From contig NW_020954625.1 in the NCBI RefSeq assembly GCF_900497805.2, forward strand, positions 23,190,764 through 23,254,763: 64,000 bases of DNA, read 5' to 3'. The position numbers and the translations under genes are program-made. The notes under the pieces were generated by a model that saw nothing but the letters and a program-made list of their open reading frames with translations, was not told the DNA's origin and did no database searches. Positions 54,201-64,000 of the stretch are shown piece by piece. This DNA comes from Vombatus ursinus (taxonomy: Eukaryota; Chordata; Mammalia; Diprotodontia; Vombatidae). Every line of letters begins with the position of its first letter. The stretch's first letter is position 1.

Positions 54201-54539
54201 CAGTTTTTAACCAGTGAAGGGGTCAATGTTAGCAGCTTGGCCACTCACACAGTGAGATAAGCAAAGAAACCCCTGTCACACTAATGCATTTAAACGTGTT
54301 TCGTGCTTCCACCTAAACTGAAAATTAGAATTCAGAGGCATGCGTGTCGTCCAGCTTCCTGACAAAGGCTGGGTCAGTTAATGTGGCTATGACCCCATAG
54401 CTCTAGGTCATGGTCTAAGCGTTATTACCAACATAGCAGAGGAAATGAGGAAAGGCAGAGACAGAGAGGGGAGAATGAAACTGCTTTACAAACGCTCTTA
54501 TCTGGGCTCCATCATGACTCTGTACTACCGTCGCTATGG
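54201..54539. other. Unassigned
   Basis: Nothing recognised in about 340 bases. Confidence 0.4.
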
Positions 54540-55110
54540 ATATGACTCTCTGCATTTTACAGATGAGAAAACTGAGACTGAAAAATTGAGACATGCCCAG
54601 ATCATGCAGCTAAGTGTCTGAGGTGGGATTGGAACACACAGGTGGTGAAGTAGATGGAGCCACTGGATCGGGAGTCAGGAATCCAGCCCCACACACTTAC
54701 CAGCTATGCGACCGTCCTCGCACAGGTTGCTCAATTTCGGTCTGTCTCAGTTTCTCCATCTGTAAAATAGGGCTAATAATAGAACCTCCTTCCCAAGACT
54801 GTTGTGAGGAGAAAATGAAGTGATATTTGTGAAATGCTTTGCAAATCTCAAAGTGCTATATAAATACCAGCTATTCCTGAGTCCAGAAGTGTTAACACCA
54901 GTAATAACCTGGCTTATACATATACTAAGGACCAAATGGGTGGTGTCCAGAGGAAGTGTTATCGAATCACAAGATGTTTTCACTCACTTATTTTACAAAT
55001 TAGAAGACTGAGGCCTAAAGAGGGAAAGTGGTTTGCCCAAGGTCACACAGGTAGTTATCGGTAGAGAAGCCATTTGAACTCAGGCTGTTTGACTCTACCA
55101 AGTCACCACC
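54540..55110. repeat. MIR group
   Basis: Antisense 54540-54640 (ttttacagatgagaaaactg). Sense 54640-54870, nearly complete (gtctcagtttctccatctgt, agactgttgtgaggagaaaa, tcaaagtgctatataaatac). Antisense 54975-55110 (cccaaggtcacacaggtagt). Confidence 0.8.
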
Positions 55111-55889
55111 CTGTGTCTCTGGAGTTCAGAACCTTCAGGGATCACTGCCGGAGGAGGTTTAGGAAAAGTTCCTAGAGGTTTTGGGAATTGAGCTGGGACT
55201 TGAAGGATGAGTAATGTTAGTAGGTTAATTAATACTGGAGTGCTTATGAAAGACACTATAAAGTCTTCCCCAAGGGTCTGCGGCTCACAGCTCAGCCTTG
55301 AATTGCCTCAAGGTAGGTATGTATGGGAACAGTGGAGAAGACTGGAGAAGCATTCCTATGATGGTGGCTGCTGGATATTTCTGAACTGCACTGTTTCCCT
55401 CTGTGAAAGGGGACAGTTAGACTTGATTGACCACAAGGCTATTGGGCTCGACTCACAGATCTTATTTCTCTTTTAAACCATCTCAGGACATCCTACTATA
55501 CTCCATGCTCTCTTGGGAACCCACAGGGTCTTCTGCCTCGTCAGGCACCGACTCATTTGCCTTTGTCTTGGAATATTTATTCATAAGTGTCTGGGCTCAT
55601 CTGGCAGATCTGGAGGCTATATTCTGTTCCTTTATTAATATCTTCCTTATTAGTTTATCTGCTTGTATTCAAGGCCTTTAACTGGTTTGTTTGTTTTTTT
55701 CTGTCTTCAATCTTTGGAATTTCAGTCTTTTTCCTTATTTCCTCAGCTAGGTAGAGAAGAGGGGGAGAGATAGGATGTTCCAATCAAAGGGGCAGATGGG
55801 CCCCCTCTTCTGCTTTGTGTTTTTTTCCTGAGCCCAGGTCCCCCAGCCACAATTCTGAGAGGTGGATGTTTCCAACCTTGTTAACTGCT
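55111..55889. other. Mostly unassigned
   Basis: About 55125-55210 may be an antisense L2 scrap. From about 55760 weak similarity to the myosin-V coding sequence upstream of the P-loop is possible (ggggcagatggg, then cagccacaatt) but not firm. Confidence 0.35.
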
Positions 55890-56260
55890 TTGTGAGTTAG
55901 TCTCTGCTAAGAATGCCACAACATGCTTTGCAACTGTGAGTGGTTCTGCTAGTGAGGCCAATGTTGAAGAAAAGGTCCTGGCCTCTAACCCCATTATGTA
56001 GTGTTGGCAATGTTAAAAAAAAAAACCCACCAGGAATGATAACAGCCACCATTTTGGGAAATATATTGAGAATGGGAGACCCTAAGGTAGATACTGGTTA
56101 TGCAGGAGGAGGTGATATCTGTAACAGCTTCTGAAAGAGATGAACCCTAATTCCTGGAGGATTCTTCAGCCAGTTATGTCTAATTGCCAGAAGCTCTGGA
56201 CTATGTGAGTTCTTCAAACAGTGATGATCCTGGTGAATTTGAAATACTTGTTTGGAAGTA
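55890..56260 (+). pseudogene. MYO5A: Myosin-V motor-domain pseudogene fragment, MYO5A-like
   Basis: Myosin V is the processive actin motor for organelle transport. From 55954 the frame reads [13 protein letters not shown], against the family's GKTVSAKYAMRYFA just after the P-loop. It continues [19 protein letters not shown], identical as I recall it to MYO5A (MYO5B differs at several positions). A TAG follows at 55999 and a TAA at 56014; the frame then shifts within an A-run. The next block is TRNDNSHHFGKYIE (family TRNDNSSRFGKYIE, switch I region). Nucleotide similarity goes on weakly through the NMRTYLLEK part and perhaps to a gaatttgaaatacttg stretch near 56235. No intron-like break occurs over about 70 codons, so a processed copy is likely. 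Which myosin V paralogue, and the outer ends, are less sure than the family. Confidence 0.8.
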
Positions 56261-56471
56261 CCACAAGCCTTTCAGGAGTCCTTTACTGTGAAGGAGAATA
56301 TGTTAGGGGTTATAGCTACTGTTTCATGTTTTAAGAATCCCTCAGTATATACTTATTAGTCTTTTATGTTGTAAGCCTTTCTTTGGTACTGGAAGAAATA
56401 AATAGCTGTCCTATACCTGGTATCTACTTTGTACACTGAGTGCCTTTTCCTAAAAGAACCCAGCTGACGTC

Positions 56472-56582
56472 CCCAATTAGACTGTGAGCTGCTTGAGAGC
56501 AGGAGCTGTTTTTTGCCTTTCTTTGTTTTCCCACAGCTTAACACAGTGCCAGGCACATCTTAATAAATGCTCATTGACAATT
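56472..56582 (+). repeat. L2 3' end, sense
   Basis: Ttagactgtgagctgcttga, gccaggcacatcttaataaa. Confidence 0.8.
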
Positions 56583-57319
56583 CTTTATAGGGAGGCCCTA
56601 GACATGATCCATACTTAAGTTTTGCTTAAGAGATTTTCTCCATCACAAGCCAGAAGAGATTTCTCCAGAATAATTTCAAGTGGGCACAATGAGCCAGAGA
56701 GTCCAGAAAAAGCCTGCGTGGGGGTCAGCTCTCCCCAAGACTGAACCCAGTCCGTGTGATTCCAAGACAGGAGCCATTTTGGGGATGGCATAGTCCTATG
56801 GGCCTTTGGGTTCAATGATAGAGTGGTGTAGAGGGTGGAGGGGGCACAGTATTGCAGGAAAGGACTGTGATGTTTAAAAAAGAGGCCAGGTCAAACATTC
56901 AATTTTCTAAATGAAAAAATAAAAAAGATATTTATTCTGTGAAGAAAGGAGCGATAAAGCCCAGAACACAGCAGTTTAACAATGGAATCAACAATTACTT
57001 CAGCTCATTTAGTCAGATCAACAAAGACATTATATTATATTAGCTGCTTTGACTGTAAACCTGTGCTGAATAAAAGGCATTGCATGAACTGGAAAGCCAT
57101 CTTCTAAATTCGGAATATGAGCAGTTACACAGGCATTGGAGAAAATCCAATGCAAAAAGAGTTGTTTTTTTTTTTAAACTAAATGCCCTTAAAACAGGAG
57201 GATGATTTTTAATTTTTTTACTTTTTTTTTTTTTTGCTCAGTTGACACTCCAAGGCACAAAGGATAGTTTATCCTTATGGTGCACCCCACAGGTCATCCT
57301 TTAAGTCTGTTTCTCCAAG
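56583..57319. other. Unassigned; AT-rich non-repetitive core
   Basis: No gene. About 56890-57160 is AT-rich and non-repetitive (ttagtcagatcaacaaagac, gctgaataaaaggcattgca), and could be a conserved element. T-runs follow at about 57165-57235. Confidence 0.3.
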
Positions 57320-57610
57320 AGACTGTGATATAACAGAAAGAATGTTGGTGTCGGAAGACATGGGTTCAAACCCTGATCCAGTCTCTTACTAGTTTATCCA
57401 AGTCTCTCTCTCAGACTAAGCTTCATTCTGAAATCCCTGGAGAGCCATGAGAATATGAGTGTTTTCCTTTGAGGGCAAGAGGCACAGGATGGAATAGCAG
57501 AATGTATACTGGATTCAGAGTCAAAAAAATCTGTTCAAATTCTTTGTTTCTGACTATCTGCGTGACCATAGGCACGTCATTTCCCCAACCTGGGCCTCTT
57601 CTTGTGAATT
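57320..57610 (+). repeat. Two sense MIR copies
   Basis: First: gacatgggttcaaaccctga. Second: tggattcagagtcaaaaaaa, gcgtgaccataggcacgtca. Confidence 0.6.
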
Positions 57611-58005
57611 TAAGCCCCTTCCCAAAGCCCAGAGGTTTGGGACTTTCTCTTTAGTGGTAGAGATGAGTTCCTTGCCCAGTGTGAGGGGCGGGGCGGTCTT
57701 GATGAGAGCAGAGGGGCCTCTTCAGTCTTCTTCAGCCTTCCTCAAGCTTTGAGCTAGCTTGGGAGCTTCTGGCTTCCAATAACGAGAGGAAAGATGGAGG
57801 AGGCTAACCCCATGGCAGGTCAGTGAAGGAGAAGACAGTGGAAGACATGCGACGAGCTGGCAGCGTCTATCAGGCCCCTATCAGGCTTGCTACACCAGAG
57901 TCTCTGGAAAGTTTCCCCTTGGGTGAGCAGTTACCTCATGGCCAGTGTCTGGTAGGGAGTCTTCTGTGTATGCCTTCTCTGATTTCTGTTTTGTTATGAA
58001 TTGGA
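57611..58005. other. Unassigned
   Basis: Nothing recognised in about 395 bases. Confidence 0.4.
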
Positions 58006-58253
58006 GGGGGAGCAGCTCAGGGGCGTCATAGTGCACAAAGCGCTGGGCCTGGAGTCAGGAAGACTCATCTTCCTGAGTTCAAATCTGGCCTCAGACATTT
58101 CCTGGCTGGGTGACCCTGAGCAAGTCACTTATCCCTGTTTGCCTCAGTTTCCTCATGTGTAAAATGATCTGGAGAAGAAACCACTTCAGTATCTTTGCCA
58201 AGAAAATCCCAGATGGGGTCATGGAGGGTCAGACACAACTGAACAACAACAAC
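58006..58253 (+). mobile_element. CORE/tRNA SINE with RTE-type tail
   Basis: Gtgcacaaagcgctgggcct, ggagtcaggaagactcatct, tgaccctgagcaagtcactt, and the tail gtcagacacaactgaacaac followed by AAC units. It has the clearest RTE-like tail of the four copies. Confidence 0.85.
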
Positions 58254-58329
58254 GACCCTTGGAAATATTTCCTTTTGCATCCTTTTATTTTGCCCCATGC
58301 CACACAATCCAGCTTAGAGAAACATCCCA

Positions 58330-58505
58330 TATTTATGCAGAATCGGTCAGTCAACAAGCATTTATCGAGCACTTACCTATGTGCCAGGCCTTGTATCAAG
58401 GGCTAGGATACAAAGAAAGGCAGAAGACAGCTCCTGCCCTCAAGGAGCTTACAGTCTGACGGGGGAGAAAACACGTAAACCAACATGTACAAACAAGATA
58501 GAGAC
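58330..58505 (-). repeat. L2 3' end, antisense
   Basis: Caacaagcatttatcgagca, gctcctgccctcaaggagct, tacagtctgacgggggaga. Confidence 0.8.
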
Positions 58506-59564
58506 ATCATCAGTTTCTCCTTTTATTCTAAACCAAGTAACCAGCAACAAAACAAACCTTTGGACACAACAACACAAAATTTTAAAAAATCACATACCAA
58601 ATCCTAACCTCAATTATTTACAGTTTGTTTTCTTTTAATGCATAACAAAAATAGTAGTCTGATCCAATATGGCTGCGTGTCTGCCCTGGGGCAGGCATTA
58701 TGCTGCTGGAGCCTGTAGATGGCAGAAGGGAGCACAGGCCCTCCTGTCTTCTCTGGAAGAATTCTGGGCCCTACTTCATGAAGCAGATTTTTCAAAAGGG
58801 GATCACATTTTTCTGATAAGAATAATATTAAAATTAGTGATTATATTTCTGTCTGAGAACTTGTGAGAAATAAATCACTGATACATACTCAATGATCTGT
58901 CTTAAAGACAAAGACTCAACAATTCTGACTTCCAGAGTCATTTTAAATGGTAAAATGATGCTCCAAATCCTAGAAAATGGGGATAAATATAGCAGACAAG
59001 ATGATTCTATGGGGGCACAGCACAATTTTGCCGTATCAATCTGGCCTCAAACTTGCACGCTGGCTGTAATAATGATTAAGTAATTAATTCACCATGGCTT
59101 TATCTTCACTGCTCCCAGATTCACTTGATTTTATACAATAGTTACTGCTATTGTTTGTTTTTATATCACCTTCATTTCCAAATACATTCAGCCTTTCTCC
59201 TTCCCCTCCCCATAGTGCTGGTGCTTGTAACAAGGAATACAAAAGAAAGAAGGAAAAAAGCCACTTGGGGAAAATTAACCAACATGTCAAGTAAGGCTGA
59301 CAAAATCCAAGCCATCCCAACCTGGCATTCCCTCCTTCTGCAAGCAAGGGAGGGAGGTGCATTTGATAATTCCTTTCAATCTCCATTTGAAAGAGGATAC
59401 AGAAAATCATCCAGATGTTTCTGTTCTCATTTTAAGAAGCCATCCAAGGACAATGGAAGGGTGTCTCCTTTTTCTCTTTCAAGTTCCTCTGTCTAAAACA
59501 CGTCCCAACACATTCTGTTGTTGTCTCCTCTACTCAGGGAGACAATAAGTATATACAATTAAGT
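58506..59564. other. Unassigned, part probably an unnamed interspersed repeat
   Basis: About 59150-59310 (tatatcaccttcatttccaa ... gtaacaaggaatacaaaaga ... ttaaccaacatgtcaagtaa) has the feel of a marsupial interspersed repeat, but I cannot name it. The rest has no recognised content. Confidence 0.3.
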
Positions 59565-59710
59565 ATTTATCCCCCATTTCACAGATGAGGAAACTGAGGC
59601 CCAGGAGTTTCAGTGACTTGAGTGAGGTCACATAGGCAGTATATGCATACTCAGGAGAGATTCAGACCCAGGTCCTCTGACTCTGAAGCCAGGACTCTTT
59701 CCATCCGGGT
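59565..59710 (-). repeat. MIR, antisense
   Basis: Tttcacagatgaggaaactg, gaggtcacataggcagtata, gacccaggtcctctgactct. Confidence 0.8.
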
Positions 59711-61124
59711 GTCCTGAGTCCTGGTCTTTCTATTATCCCGGGAGGTAGTACCACTGAGGTGGGGTCTTGGGGTAGTGGCTGAGGGTGCTTGTGCCCTATC
59801 ATCCAGGAGGACCAGGAGGCAAAGGTGTCTTATGGGAAGGGAGGACGCTCTCCCCAACTCATGCCAACCCCCGAGGGGCAAAGCCCTTGCCAGTTAGTTC
59901 TCTAGCTGCCACAGGACTTATTTCCATGCCAGTCTGAAGCCTGGGCTCCTTATCTCACTTCAATCTCCTACCTCAAGAAGCCTTTGAAGATAGAGATGCC
60001 CATGAAGGGGAGATCCTGCGAAGAGACAGTAGGGTGGTTGGTGCCGAAATGAGGCAGATCCGGGAGCTGAGGGCGGGCAGCTGCAGGCTTGGTCTGGTTT
60101 AGGAACAGAAGAGGAGGGTGGTGAAGGAAGGCCAGTGAGGTGGAGAGGATTCTTATCGGACCATGATAGTTTTGGAAAAGAGCTCATTCTCTGGGCCAGT
60201 GGTGAGGCAGGAGACATTGGAGGCGGGGCCTGCGGGAGGAAAAGAACTGGTAAGGGAGCTTTTCAGTGTGCGGGGCCAAAGTCCAGGCTCAGCAGCCCGA
60301 GGAGGCAGTCCAAATCAGGAATTTTCTAATTGACAGTTTTCCCATTGGCTGTGAGTGGAATTGGGTTTTATTGGGCAAACCTACTCTGCTTGTTTCTGGG
60401 CAGCTTGAAAGCTGGGCGCCTTAAATGGTGGCCGGGGGTTCCTAGTTTTGAGGGTATCTGCAGACAGGCTGGGAGCAGCCTGGGGCTGGGACACCTGTCT
60501 GATACCATTTAACTGCATTTAAGAGCAGTCTCCTTTTTGTCTACCTAGAGGTGAAGTGCACACAGCTAGGCATGTCTGAATGGTTGCTTTCGTGGTTGAT
60601 TGACTTAATTATTCCCTGCTTCTGAAACCAGAGCACATTGAGGCACACTAGGTCTTAAGAGGAGGCAGGGTTTCCCAATGGTGGCATGACAGCCAGACTG
60701 CCTAGATAAAGGTGTGCCCACCACATCCTCTTAGACCAATTACCCCAGAGTGGCCGCCCTGCTAAAAGAGGTTGCTGTCTGTCTAGGAACTGCAGAGAAC
60801 TTGACCCAGCTCCCTCTGGATTGGGTGGGTAGAGTCCATAATCCCCAGGGTGAGCACAGGACTTTCTAGCAGCTCTTAGGAGAATACCGTCCGTCGTCCG
60901 TCGAGGCCAGCATCACCTGGTAGCTAATAAAGCCTGTCATTTTACCCCTCAGGGACCACTTTCTCATCTGGAGAAAGACTGAGACAAACCTCGCCTCCCT
61001 CAGTTCCCACAAGGGTGACCTCCTGGGCTTCGTTGTCTCTGGAAACTCATCATTCTGCAAGATGAGCCCACACCCCCTCAGATCATTTCGGTATCCCACC
61101 CCCATCCCCCTTTCAGTGTCTTTT
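59711..61124. other. Unassigned, GC-moderate
   Basis: No gene recognised; short open frames have no motif. A ccgtccgtcgtccgtcg repeat lies at about 60887-60903. Confidence 0.4.
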
Positions 61125-61240
61125 TATGTATTGTCTGCCCTGGGGAGACTGGGAGCTCCTTGAGGGCAGGGATTGTCTTTTGCCTTTGTTTGTATCTTCA
61201 GTCCTTAGTCCAGTGCCTGGCACATAAGTATTCACTGACT
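61125..61240 (+). repeat. L2 3' end, sense
   Basis: Gggagctccttgagggcagg, agtccagtgcctggcacata. Confidence 0.8.
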
Positions 61241-61969
61241 TCTCTAACTCTGACTCTCATTGTGAGGGGACCCCCTGGTTATACTTTAAACAGCTACCAA
61301 GAAGTGCCTGCTTTCTGTCACAAGGCATTACACTGACGAGTGAATGAGTTGGCAAGCCTTCAAGAGATGAGGTAGGCGATCAGGAAAGGCTTGGGAGGGG
61401 ATTTCTAGATTTTTCTAGATTTTTGGATGGGATTTCTAGAAGACATTTCCTTGACCTCCAAGTGCTCTGAGAGGGGTATGAATACAGGGACTCTGAGACA
61501 GCATGTGACATCTGAGCAGGAGCTGAGGAGGGGGCTTGAGGGACAGGGGCCTGAGTGGCAAATAGTGGGGCAGGCAGAGCCCATGATACGTTGCTTTGTG
61601 AACAACTGTGTAAATATGGCCTCCACCTTGAAAGGTCATCGTCACCCGGGTCCTAGAGCCTAGTTAACATCAAAAGTAATCAGCATTCAGATTATGTTTT
61701 CTATTCTTTGCTTTTCTTCCATTCCTTTTAATATTCCCACATAATTAAAGGGACCCATGCTGTGCCATCATCAGGCTATACTAATTTATTCAATTGTATT
61801 GCCAGTAACTCCCTCTCCCCAGTCTCCCATCTAATTCCCACCTCATTTAGGAGCTTAGAGCTCTTAGACATTTTAATATTTAAAATTGTTAATGGCAAAT
61901 CTAAAAAAAATGTGGTCCATCATTTCTATTGTCTTCATAAACAAGTTCCTATAAAGACAAGACCTACAG
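61241..61969. other. Unassigned
   Basis: A short local duplication of a ttctagatttt unit lies at about 61400-61440. Nothing else recognised. Confidence 0.4.
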
Positions 61970-62095
61970 AGCAGAGATTTAGAGTTAAAAGGGTCTTTAG
62001 AGGTCATCTAAAGCCCAGTCATTTTACAGTTGAATACCGGAGATCCAGAGACGTTAAGTAATCCATCCAAGGTCACACAGCTACCCACTGCACTT
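61970..62095 (-). repeat. MIR, antisense
   Basis: Aaaagggtctttagaggtca, ccaaggtcacacagctaccc. Confidence 0.7.
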
Positions 62096-62154
62096 GGCTG
62101 ATTTTTCCTGACATATATTCGTTACCGTAATTGTAGCATTCTGCAATATCTGCT

Positions 62155-62420
62155 ATGAGGTAGCTGGTGACACAGTGGATAGAGCCCTGGACCTGGAGTC
62201 AGGAAGACTTAAATTCAAATACAGTTTCCTACACATACTAGTTGTGTGACCCTAGGCAAGTCACTTGACCGCCACCTGCCTCAGTTTCCTCATTTGTAAA
62301 ATAGGGATAATAATAACACCCACCTCTCAGCGTTGTTGTGAGGACCAAATGAGATAATATTTGTCAAGCATTTGGCAAAGCTTAAAATGATATATGAATG
62401 CTAACTGTGATGATGATGAT
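62155..62420 (+). repeat. MIR, nearly complete, sense
   Basis: Gtagctggtgacacagtgga, gtgtgaccctaggcaagtca, gcctcagtttcctcatttgt, agcgttgttgtgaggaccaa and caaagcttaaaatgatatat are in complete order. It ends in a (GAT)n run near 62412. Confidence 0.85.
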
Positions 62421-63139
62421 GTGATACCAGGTGTGAGTTATGCCCCTCTGGTACACCTAGGGGCAACCACATCAATGCTGATGCCTCTCTGTTACTGACT
62501 AGTCTCCCTATTGGTTTTCTGTCTCCGGGTTCAAAGGTATGCTCTGGAATATTCTTAGAAATTATCAAAATTTCTTTTTTTCTTTTTTTTTTTTTTTAAA
62601 GATTCAGTCCCTACCCTGGAGTAAACCAGCACGGTCTCTTTGCATGGGCAAGTGTCTCTTCTTTCATTCTTGAAGAGTAACTTTATAGACTTGGTCAAAA
62701 GCAATATTCATATCAAATGACATTAAAAAAGCAGGGAAATCTTTTTCACAAGGTACATAAGGTAATGATGGAGTTTTCACCCAGGCTCACTGCTTTCTCC
62801 CCTTAGACTCTCCTCCCAACTGTCCAGCAGTTTGTTGAAGAAAGAGATTGAGATTTAAACTCTGGTGGAAATTTTCCCAGCATTGTGTTCTGGAAAGCAG
62901 GAAGGAGAAAGAGCTATTGAAATCCTTCACTCTCCCCAGGTGCTTGACTGACTACAGCTGGTCAGGTGAGCCTGATCTACGTCCCCGTCCAATCCGGCCA
63001 TGCTCCCGTATTCTCTCACTTTCCCATCCACACACCCCCCTCGCGAGTCCTTGGTTTCTTTCTCTGTAAAATGAGGAGGCTAGACTAACATAGTAAAAAT
63101 GGAGATTTGAGGCAAGAATCCACATCATCTCAAATAGTA
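62421..63139. other. Unassigned
   Basis: A T-rich run lies at about 62572-62598. No gene recognised; the 73-codon frame at 62848 has no motif. Confidence 0.4.
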
Positions 63140-63710
63140 ACAGTCATCATCATCTTCATTTTCCACAGGCTACAAACACTCTCCTGTCTCCTCTATCCTA
63201 AAAACCCCTCACTTGATCTTTCCATTCCCGCTAACTTCTTCCCTTTGTAGCCAAACTATTGCAAGAACTTCCTAACTGTTCTTCCGGCTTCCAGGGTCTC
63301 CCCTTGTCACCCATCCTCCACATAATGAGACTCTTAAAATATGCCAAAGTGATATTCCTAAACTACTGGTGTGACCATGCTGCTCCCCCGCTCAAGATGC
63401 AACTTCTTGTCTTGGGAATGAAATGCAAACTCCTCTGCTTGGATCTAGAGTCCTTCACAACCTGGCCTCAACTTACCACTCCAGGATTATCATGCAATAT
63501 TCCCATTCACTCACTTTTTGGTTCAGTCAAACTGGTTTCCTTGTTCCTTACACGCAAAATGCCATGTCTACTTCCAGACCTTGGCACAGTGTGTCAGCCC
63601 TACCTGAAATGCACACCTGCCTTACCTATGCCTCTTAGAATCCTTAGTCTCCTTCAAAACTCAGCTCAAATACCACCTTTGATTTTGAATCCTTCCTGGA
63701 CAGGTAGTGA
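63140..63710 (+). repeat. L2 3' region, sense
   Basis: Same order as the copy at 47.75 kb: ttcctaactgttcttccggc, ccaaagtgatattcctaaac, gaccatgctgctcccccgct, tagagtccttcacaacctgg and gtctccttcaaaactcagct. The 211-codon plus frame at 63259-63894 lies mostly in this L2 and in the following GT repeat and is not a host gene. Confidence 0.75.
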
Positions 63711-63754
63711 GATGGGTGCTGTGATTCCATCTGACATCTTTTCACAATGTGGAG

Positions 63755-63755
63755 G

Positions 63756-63787
<32 letters not shown>

Positions 63788-63812
63788 CAGAGAGACAGAG
63801 AGACAGAGAGAA
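63755..63812. repeat. (GT)n then GACAGA microsatellite
   Basis: About 12 GT units followed by GAGACA units. Confidence 0.95.
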
Positions 63813-64000
63813 AGAGAATGAATGTGGGTGGGTGGGCACATGCACATGTGTTATTTATTTCTTGGATGATCCTAGAATAGGGCTTTACAGATGACAAACC
63901 ATTAATATTAATGGACTGTTTTGATTAGAAAGGATGAAAACCCTTTATTATTGATCTAATTTTTAAGACCATTGGGAAGATGATGGGTTTATACATATTC
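63813..64000. other. Unassigned end of window
   Basis: No feature recognised. Confidence 0.4.

Noticed and set aside
63259-63894. 211-codon open frame, one of the longest in the window
   Set aside because: Mostly a sense L2 3' region followed by a GT repeat (Val-Cys run). It has no host-protein features.
1-64000. Possible tRNA genes from many B-box-like words (ggttcaaatcc)
   Set aside because: All the ones I checked lie in MIR or tRNA-type SINEs and lack a closing acceptor stem.

Overview
The window looks like non-coding DNA from a marsupial nuclear genome. The evidence is its repeat content. There are tRNA-type SINEs with the marsupial body ('cagctaggtggcacagtggatagagc ... gacctgagttcaaat' type), SINEs ending in an RTE-like tail (gacacaactgaacaacaac), L1 3' ends of a kind I recognise from marsupials, and a dense background of MIR/CORE-SINE, L2 and L3/CR1 pieces. 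Microsatellites are long, and one 10-N assembly gap lies inside a GATA repeat. I found no intact protein-coding gene, tRNA, rRNA, snRNA or CRISPR array. The open frames of 60-210 codons are explained by repeats, microsatellites or chance, so I do not call them genes.

Layout. At about 1.3-1.96 kb there is a CpG island with GC boxes, a CACGTGAC E-box, a CCAAT box and a G-quadruplex motif; it is the best candidate promoter, but I recognise no first exon. At 2.5-9.8 kb lie a Mar-type SINE, an L2 split by a younger SINE with perfect target-site duplications, two L1 3' ends and LTR-like fossils. At 10.2-14.5 kb a SINE is split by a solo LTR and followed by a nearly full-length, decayed RTE-clade LINE with endonuclease and reverse-transcriptase remnants. 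From 14.8 to 34 kb there are scattered MIR, L2, CR1/L3 and SINE copies, a second solo LTR of the same family inside an L2, and further LTR fossils. At 35.1-37.7 kb an antisense L2 keeps a YADD reverse-transcriptase motif and hosts a hAT-like element, a MIR and microsatellites.

At 42.2-45.1 kb an L1 has a 5' UTR, ORF1 and a 3' UTR but no ORF2 (HAL1-like); its 3' UTR seems internally duplicated. A perfect CTCF-type core lies at 46.29 kb. At 47.7-48.4 kb is a long sense L2, and at 50.8-51.5 kb an antisense LINE reverse-transcriptase relic of another type. A second interrupted SINE and an LTR-like fossil fill 52.7-54.2 kb. At about 55.9-56.26 kb there is a broken copy of the myosin-V motor domain, most like MYO5A, probably a processed pseudogene. 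The remainder to 64 kb is MIR, L2 and SINE pieces with unassigned sequence between them.

The parts do not form a functional gene system. What ties them together is mobilisation: L1 for the poly-A SINEs and probably the myosin retrocopy, and an RTE-type partner for the SINEs with the gacacaactgaac tail. All family names rest on recognition by eye; repeat boundaries are usually good to 10-30 bases only.
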